Shown here: positions 8,201-10,185 of the stretch, piece by piece
Layout: every line of letters starts with the position of its first letter
How positions within the stretch are numbered: the stretch's first letter is position 1
DNA from: JACCXJ01 sp052387115
Lineage (GTDB): Bacteria; Pseudomonadota; Gammaproteobacteria; JACCXJ01
Direction: 5' to 3'
Assembly: GCA_052387115.1 (NCBI GenBank)
Contig: JBQTJM010000162.1
Span: 1 to 10,185 of the forward strand
Length of the DNA stretch: 10,185 nucleotides
Notes under the pieces: model-generated
What the model was told of the DNA's origin: nothing
What the model saw: only the letters and a program-made list of their open reading frames with translations
Database searches by the model: none
Program-made: the position numbers and the translations under genes

Positions 8201-8503
8201 GGCGGGCAAGGTGCCCGCCGCATGCCGGCGGTCGAGGTCCAGGCGCAAGGTCGCGAGGTCGATCGCGGCCGAGAGCGAGAACCCCTGGCCCGCGCTCGTC
8301 TCCCCGGACCGCACGTGGTCCGGGTCCCACGATGGCGGCGCCGAAGGCCCCGGCCTGCGGCTCCGGTACCACAGGATCCCCAGCACGATCGCAACCGGCC
8401 AGAACAGCGTGTTGCCGGCATCCGTCCAGCCCAGGATGGCGAGCAGTACGGCCACCGGCCAGCCCACGACGACGGCCGCGATGATGATCAACAACAGGTA
8501 CAT
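2210..8503 (-). CDS. Giant multispanning membrane protein, family not recognised
   Basis: A single open frame of 2097 residues. Residues 2-24 and 33-46 are two hydrophobic helices followed by a basic RSRR. Residues 47 to about 323 are a soluble linker with a charged helical part (80-125) and a Pro/Ala/Gly-rich stretch. From about 324 to 2075 there is an almost unbroken series of hydrophobic segments (my rough count is about fifty), ending in a basic-then-acidic tail (VWFNLKRERVLRQVRVF onward). The block starting at 324 (NIGWFIGGFCFVAGSVFL) recalls bacterial multi-helix proteins of unknown function such as the DUF2339/DUF2157 types, but I cannot assign a family. No enzymatic motif was seen. 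The ATG at 8503 has GGGGGA 4 bases upstream. A small hairpin (8512-8524) partly precedes this ribosome site and might influence translation. The pspA stop is 58 bases upstream, and GGDEF follows. The linker contains a 178-base palindromic element read in frame. The function is unknown; transport, polymer flipping or membrane-state sensing are guesses. Confidence 0.85.
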   Translation of the reverse strand: MYLLLIIIAAVVVGWPVAVLLAILGWTDAGNTLFWPVAIVLGILWYRSRRPGPSAPPSWDPDHVRSGETSAGQGFSLSAAIDLATLRLDLDRRHAAGTLPAEHYAELCAGIDGLWLEQLRAVEAGPGSEEWRARRARGFGLLSARGLVVGAAPWAEADEPWAEAESSVAGLARISHHHPAAAADPLGLAGRTPSSRLDVVSATPSPSFSPCGPPDRRLSALATGSGEKCGPEDPPLQAHGAAGKAAIGSPGAPVVVPGKAAGTAPAAMDEQEGTHPSTPSRREQEWRAVAPTADREVAASHAWRPAERGLLERTLEAVSGWHAFIAPFLAQNIGWFIGGFCFVAGSVFLVSYTTGFGKALAIWGALLLYTLLLIGGGYELCRRRPELRVSSEVLTALGALLVPLTIAAATRLLSASPSLGFVAAALVAAALSLGLLYPAVLLASGVMDRRLGAHPRLFLGLSATQLAVPLLDVWRSWAGIALIHLVILLLLGHALLRFTDEWLQAIFVERRKSAIYAAGTLFYAVLIAFLHATWGAPEGVLVPQGYYGPFLMAVCGLLFYVDARLKHWSGGHAFLSRFNLAIYGLSVLALGLASGAPVARGVTLVLAIGLYGFVVWHYLTLTPLYLLLGSASWLYALVVLRPFDPALHLLLALPGLAGLYALNRSLLAGRSARLGEIASWTLGFALWSLTAWGLWNGEPGLVGLATGAAATGLWYALIATRTGAHTVGGASPGGVAEKLGRYGVLLLCALTLAYAPRWPAMAWATQLSFGLLVLAALWIGRGLGLLDARQVTRAEVSLDSGLLAAVLAVPLALGAWSWQGEAAAMPAIVLVLSGALSFRLGLALFLRPLIYAALGCCAAAGVLAKLSYFPEPSAGGLLMVLAMLLWVARVALGPAAPGRRGEVENHAIDPLPVNLWGRLLRRGHGSAYQRLLAGPLTQAMVVLWLAGIAHLLMRLVQGRLGWAWVLSAAMGAVVGVLCAGRFRRAELIAVALVLGAGAWLAALHLLGFTTTESMLAALTGYALIAWAGGLWVLRQPAALGLATALRLRGGYGRGGGRAVIERTAHTSAMGLCLAGMTLTIGALLDARVTLGLGLLPVPAIAAGFWGASAGCYRKRAHVYLMLMALTLGVLFLYGAMNATQGLGPLAADPGAGLVLALLALAFLAAARVVGSDPARGLYPLPLAHTAVALASIAVGLQGYGITLAQRIDGTTPILVLALGGTVLLGARIRRFVLDLAGLMLLVLALFTAQLVEFHDGLAGMALTDPGLADLWVTLAIVSLLFALGADAVHRWPSGAGRLSGPLRVVAGLCYVSVLLAAFGALVPWHRGGELPGVLLALALALPPLRWPIPAALLAPVRGIGVGLLLSAAGGSALITLGAGAWVSVASLGWAYVLGSLAAFVVPAFNARWPRSALDAGTWPWLGLGFIAAGLSDVEVGCGALALRLLTASGYLFLLLGHSTWPGWAWGAVSGLAAAGGLSILALLDASIPMASSVELVKWLLIGLLAWANVLLYAGCSWQRYGAGIAARMGWGGHDLAAPFTAAASLGIGLGFLALGACVWDALFLSFPGVRSGQAGFVILLSLTLAVSMGHALRLSRTSVGMHGLVAACAGGWWGGYLMLASSIVHPPLAMAGFALVVYAAIRRLPGIEPRAPLLRSCALGTVMSIVALLLYGDVPVPEQLLTLAVVIGLATGLGATGRHAWRMAALGMMIVFLHAWPLAFVPVDTAPLLLPWYALELAVFTSVLERLASSGAGVSQSPLLALAARSWPWLCGVAVIEWSLHLLALAEGLAAGSPLAADPWDGVAASIAAVSILWIGLRRARVAPQSPWVYAVCLWAGALGFYLRLTVLGLGPVSLWDTAALIVVAYGLVFLQRFFDSRPLLHLAYLMPLAVLMTVPLQLASVPASLGLVTAGSVYLLMRRTTRTATPLYLGVLALNAALYLWIPRVARDAGLIQLYLIPASLSVLILLHLHRREVKPSVVHGTRLGAVTLLYASATADVFLIPGLGVFALALLLSLVGAAFGIALRIRALLYAGVTFLIVNVLGQLVRFYPDGRLAKAVMLMAAGAAITAAMVWFNLKRERVLRQVRVFRADVAGWD
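7655..7690. repeat. Two small hairpins inside the giant gene's linker
   Basis: CTCCC/GGGAG (7655-7659 and 7663-7667, loop GGC) is followed by GAGGGG/CCCCTC (7674-7679 and 7685-7690, loop 5). The arrangement resembles the widespread REP-like class in which a CTCCC-GGGAG hairpin is followed by a GGGGT-rich arm, although this copy is imperfect. It encodes roughly residues 272-283 of the giant protein, in the disordered-looking linker. Confidence 0.4.
7703..7727. repeat. Perfect 9-bp inverted repeat in the linker
   Basis: GGCGGCCGG (7703-7711) and CCGGCCGCC (7719-7727) are exact complements around a 7-base loop. The repeat is inside the giant gene's linker coding region, 12 bases from the hairpin pair at 7655-7690. 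GC-rich composition makes such stems more likely by chance, but 9 of 9 pairs is notable. Confidence 0.4.
7813..7990. repeat. 178-base palindromic element inserted in frame in the giant gene
   Basis: The ends are a perfect 18-base inverted repeat (7813-7830 against 7973-7990, GCCCGCATTTCTCACCAC and its complement). A second inverted repeat, 7857-7871 against 7932-7946, pairs at 14 of 15 positions and has exactly the same centre (7901.5), so the two arms have stayed in register. Near the centre are CGTAG-CTGACA-CTACG (7895-7910) and a perfect 14-base palindrome (7911-7924). The whole can fold as one long interrupted hairpin with a branched tip. It looks like a small non-autonomous palindromic repeat (MITE- or REP-like). 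It is translated without a stop as residues about 172-230 of the giant protein. No clear target duplication is seen at its edges. Confidence 0.75.
8303..8324. repeat. Perfect 8-bp inverted repeat in the linker
   Basis: CCCGGACC (8303-8310) and GGTCCGGG (8317-8324) pair exactly around GCACGT. The repeat encodes residues 60-67 of the giant protein, just after its second membrane helix. Its role is unknown; it may be chance in GC-rich DNA. Confidence 0.35.
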
Positions 8504-8561
8504 AGCATCCCCCAGGGCGCCTGGTGAGCCGGCCCCGGGCGCGCTACCGATCCGGGGAGGA

Positions 8562-9236
8562 TCAGGACCCCTGCACCTTTCTCTTGAGCGCCGCGAGCTC
8601 GTCCTCGACCTCGACGCGCACCTCCATTTCGAGGAAATCGCGCTCCAACCGCGAGCGGTCGTCGCTCAACTCATCCAGGGCCGCGGTGCGGGCCTCCATC
8701 TCCGCGACCTTGTCCTCCATGCGGGAAAAGCTCGCCTGGGCGGCGATGCCGGCGTCGAAGGCCGCGAAGGTGCTGTCCATATGCTCGCGGGCCTCGGCGG
8801 CGCGCTGCCGCGCCACCAGCGTGCCGCGTTTGCGGCGCGCCTCCTCGAGCTTGGCCTCGAGCGCCCGGAGCTGGGTCTTGAGCCGCTCGCTGGTCTTTGT
8901 GGCGGCCTGCCAGGAGGGCTCCAGGGCCTTGCACACATCGGCGTGCTCGCGCTTGCGCACCAGCGCCGCGCGCGCCAGCTCCTCGCTGCCGTTGCGCACG
9001 GCCTGCTCGGCCTTCTGCCCCCAGTCCTCGCACTGCTTGCGGTTCAGCTCCAGCTCCCTTTCGAGGCGTTTCTCGCTCGCGATCGCCTCGATGACCCCTT
9101 CTTTGGAGATCCGGATGTTGTCCTCCATCTCGCGGATGATCTGTTTGACCATGCGCTCGGGGTCCTCGACCCGGTCCACCAGGTCGTTGATGTTGGCGGT
9201 GATGACATCGTTGATGCGTTTGAAGATGCTGACCAT
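8562..9236 (-). CDS. pspA: PspA/IM30-family phage-shock protein
   Basis: This 224-residue protein has nearly the same length as E. coli PspA (222) and aligns with it by eye from end to end. PspA-family proteins are peripheral inner-membrane proteins that form coiled-coil oligomers on damaged or stressed membrane and help keep it sealed. Visible features are an N-terminal amphipathic helix (MVSIFKRINDVITANIND), the conserved DPERMVKQIIREME block (about 25-38), a central ELARAAL motif, long heptad-rich coiled coil through residue about 145, the FSRMEDKVAEMEA segment, and the C-terminal VEDELAALKRK. I chose the ATG at 9236 because AAAAGGAG lies 6 bases upstream and the product then starts like the family. 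An in-frame 12-residue extension lacks family similarity. No pspF, pspB or pspC is visible, and I saw no clear sigma-54 promoter upstream. The giant membrane-protein gene follows by 58 bases, suggesting that the two act together. Confidence 0.93.
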   Translation of the reverse strand: MVSIFKRINDVITANINDLVDRVEDPERMVKQIIREMEDNIRISKEGVIEAIASEKRLERELELNRKQCEDWGQKAEQAVRNGSEELARAALVRKREHADVCKALEPSWQAATKTSERLKTQLRALEAKLEEARRKRGTLVARQRAAEAREHMDSTFAAFDAGIAAQASFSRMEDKVAEMEARTAALDELSDDRSRLERDFLEMEVRVEVEDELAALKRKVQGS

Positions 9237-9314
9237 GACGCGCTCCTTTTGGTGTAGGTACGTAGAACACACGTTAATAACTGATGCGCCGTATCGCCTA
9301 CCCGCATGCCGGCT

Positions 9315-9885
9315 TTAGTCGGGCGTAACCACCCGGCGCCGGGGCCCGGGGTCGAGACGGCCGAGAAACGCCAGGAACGAGTCGGCAAACACGACGTGGT
9401 AACGGCCACTCCGCCGGGCCTCCTCGGGGGTGGTCGTCGAAGCGCACATTGGCCGCGAACAGTCCGGCACCGACGCGCTCCATCGGGCCACGTAGATGTG
9501 CGCGGGGGTGTAGCCCCCGTGCTCGACCCACGCCTGCGCCGCGGCGCGCGTCCTGACCGCCCCGCGCGGGGCCAATGCCGCCGTCAGCACCTCCAGCACC
9601 CATTGGTTGGAGTCTGGTAGGACGTCGCGAACGGAAAAGCGATGATGAGGTGAAGGAGCTGTCCGAGGCCTCGGTGAAGGTCACGCCCGCAAGCTCGATC
9701 GCCTGGCGCGCGATTTCGAGGAGCTCGCCGATCTGGACCTCGCGCTCCAAAACAGAGCATCGGGCTCCTGGTCGCCTGCCTCCTGGGTGCTCTCGATGTT
9801 GGCACGCGGAGCGCCCGAAAGGTCCCCATGAATAAAGATCGTATTCGCGAGGCATTCCCGAAAAGCGCGGAGCTTGGCGTGGGCT
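9315..9885 (-). pseudogene. Degraded or frameshifted gene of unknown family
   Basis: Protein-like stretches run through three minus-strand frames in order. The first frame covers about 9886 to 9755 (reading AKLRAFRECLANTIFIHG and on to EPDALFW). The second covers about 9750 to 9660 (REVQIGELLEIARQAIELAG). The third covers about 9640 to 9315 (RDVLPDSNQWVLEVLTAAL, later SGRYHVVFADSFLAFLGRL) and ends at TAA 9317-9315. A short stretch near 9483-9433 (ERVGAGLFAANVRFDD) reads better in the second frame, hinting at further shifts. The third frame has strong G/C third positions and no ATG of its own; its upstream stop is a TGA near 9680. The first frame runs into a stop inside the higB operator palindrome without a start codon. 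The simplest reading is a 5'-truncated, multiply frameshifted gene. I do not recognise the family. Sequencing errors could mimic this. Confidence 0.5.
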
Positions 9886-9912
9886 TGACATTATCTCATC
9901 ATGAGATAACTC
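9885..9912 (+). promoter_or_regulatory. higB promoter (TTGACA) overlapping its operator
   Basis: TTGACA at 9885-9890 is a perfect sigma-70 -35 box. Sixteen or fewer bases later are weak -10 candidates, GATAAC (9905-9910) or TAACTC (9907-9912). The spacer is filled by the palindrome at 9891-9909, so a repressor bound there would block polymerase. The inferred start of transcription falls within a few bases of the higB ATG at 9920. Confidence 0.6.
9891..9909. promoter_or_regulatory. 19-base perfect palindromic operator
   Basis: TTATCTCAT (9891-9899) and ATGAGATAA (9901-9909) are exact complements around a single C. This is A/T-rich in otherwise GC-rich DNA and sits inside the higB promoter. 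Toxin-antitoxin operons are normally repressed by their DNA-binding antitoxin, so this is the likely binding site of the HigA-type partner encoded downstream of the window. Confidence 0.7.
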
Positions 9913-9919
9913 TCCTGCC

Positions 9920-10185
9920 ATGAAGCTGCTCTCGAACAAGGCGCTGCGCGAGCTCGTCGGCCGCCATCCGGAAGCCGAGGCTCCCTTGCAGAGCTGGAAG
10001 CGGATCATCGAGAAATCGGCCTTCGGCGACTTCGCAGCCCTGCGTCGGTCCTTCCGGGCGGTGGACAAGGTAGGGGACAAGCTGGTCTTCACTATCGGGG
10101 GCAACAAGTGGCGCCTGATCGCGCATGTGAATTTCGAACGGAAGATCGTGTATGTAAAAGCGGTGTTGACGCACGCCGATTGTGA
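9920..10185 (+). CDS. higB: HigB-family toxin (mRNA interferase), 3' end outside window
   Basis: Eighty-eight residues are visible from the ATG at 9920 and the frame runs off the right edge; the family is about 95-105 residues, so only the tail is missing. HigB toxins of the RelE superfamily cleave mRNA and are held inactive by a HigA antitoxin, normally encoded just downstream. Diagnostic features are the N-terminal NKALRELVGRHPEAEAPL (6-23), a Trp-containing helix (24-32), the core motif FTIGGNKWRLIAHVNFERK (57-75), and IVYVKAVLTHAD (76-87), where the THA(E/D) ending is typical. The start matches family starts, but there is no Shine-Dalgarno sequence before it (CTCTCCTGCC), which fits leaderless translation given the promoter position. 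The gene is divergent from the upstream gene remnant. Confidence 0.88.
   Translation, partial: MKLLSNKALRELVGRHPEAEAPLQSWKRIIEKSAFGDFAALRRSFRAVDKVGDKLVFTIGGNKWRLIAHVNFERKIVYVKAVLTHADC

Noticed and set aside
9237..9314. Sigma-54 (PspF-type) promoter upstream of pspA
   Set aside because: I found no GG-N10-GC pattern of the TGGCAC/TTGC type; only weak A/T-rich -10-like words near 9270-9280.
9899..10174. Minus-strand frame of 91 residues over higB
   Set aside because: It is antisense to a clear HigB-family toxin and has no family features.

Overview
The window is strongly GC-rich DNA. Its gene content (an IS91-family transposase, PspA, a GGDEF signalling protein and a HigB toxin) fits a proteobacterium, perhaps a gammaproteobacterium, but nothing here fixes the genus.

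Layout. (1) Bases 1 to about 1070 are the 3' part of an IS91-family rolling-circle element: the transposase C-terminal part, then non-coding sequence ending in a candidate terminal hairpin next to CTTG. (2) Bases 1081-1175 hold two hairpins between the element and the next gene. (3) Bases 1193-9236 hold three minus-strand genes in the order pspA, a 2097-residue multispanning membrane protein, and a cyclic-nucleotide-binding/GGDEF diguanylate cyclase. The gaps are 58 and 99 bases, so they may form one transcription unit. (4) Bases 9315 to about 9885 hold a minus-strand gene remnant whose protein-like stretches are spread over three frames. (5) From 9885 to the right edge is the start of a higB toxin gene on the plus strand, with its promoter and a perfect 19-base palindromic operator. 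The partner antitoxin should lie beyond the window.

How the genes may work together (inference). PspA-family proteins bind and protect stressed inner membranes. The giant protein next to pspA is almost entirely membrane segments. The third gene couples a ligand-sensing domain to c-di-GMP synthesis. The cluster therefore looks like an uncharacterised envelope-state module with a second-messenger output.

The most unusual feature is a 178-base palindromic element (7813-7990) sitting inside the giant gene and translated in frame within its soluble linker. Several smaller perfect palindromes lie in the same linker. The overlapping long frames across 1900-8500 on both strands are by-products of high GC content.
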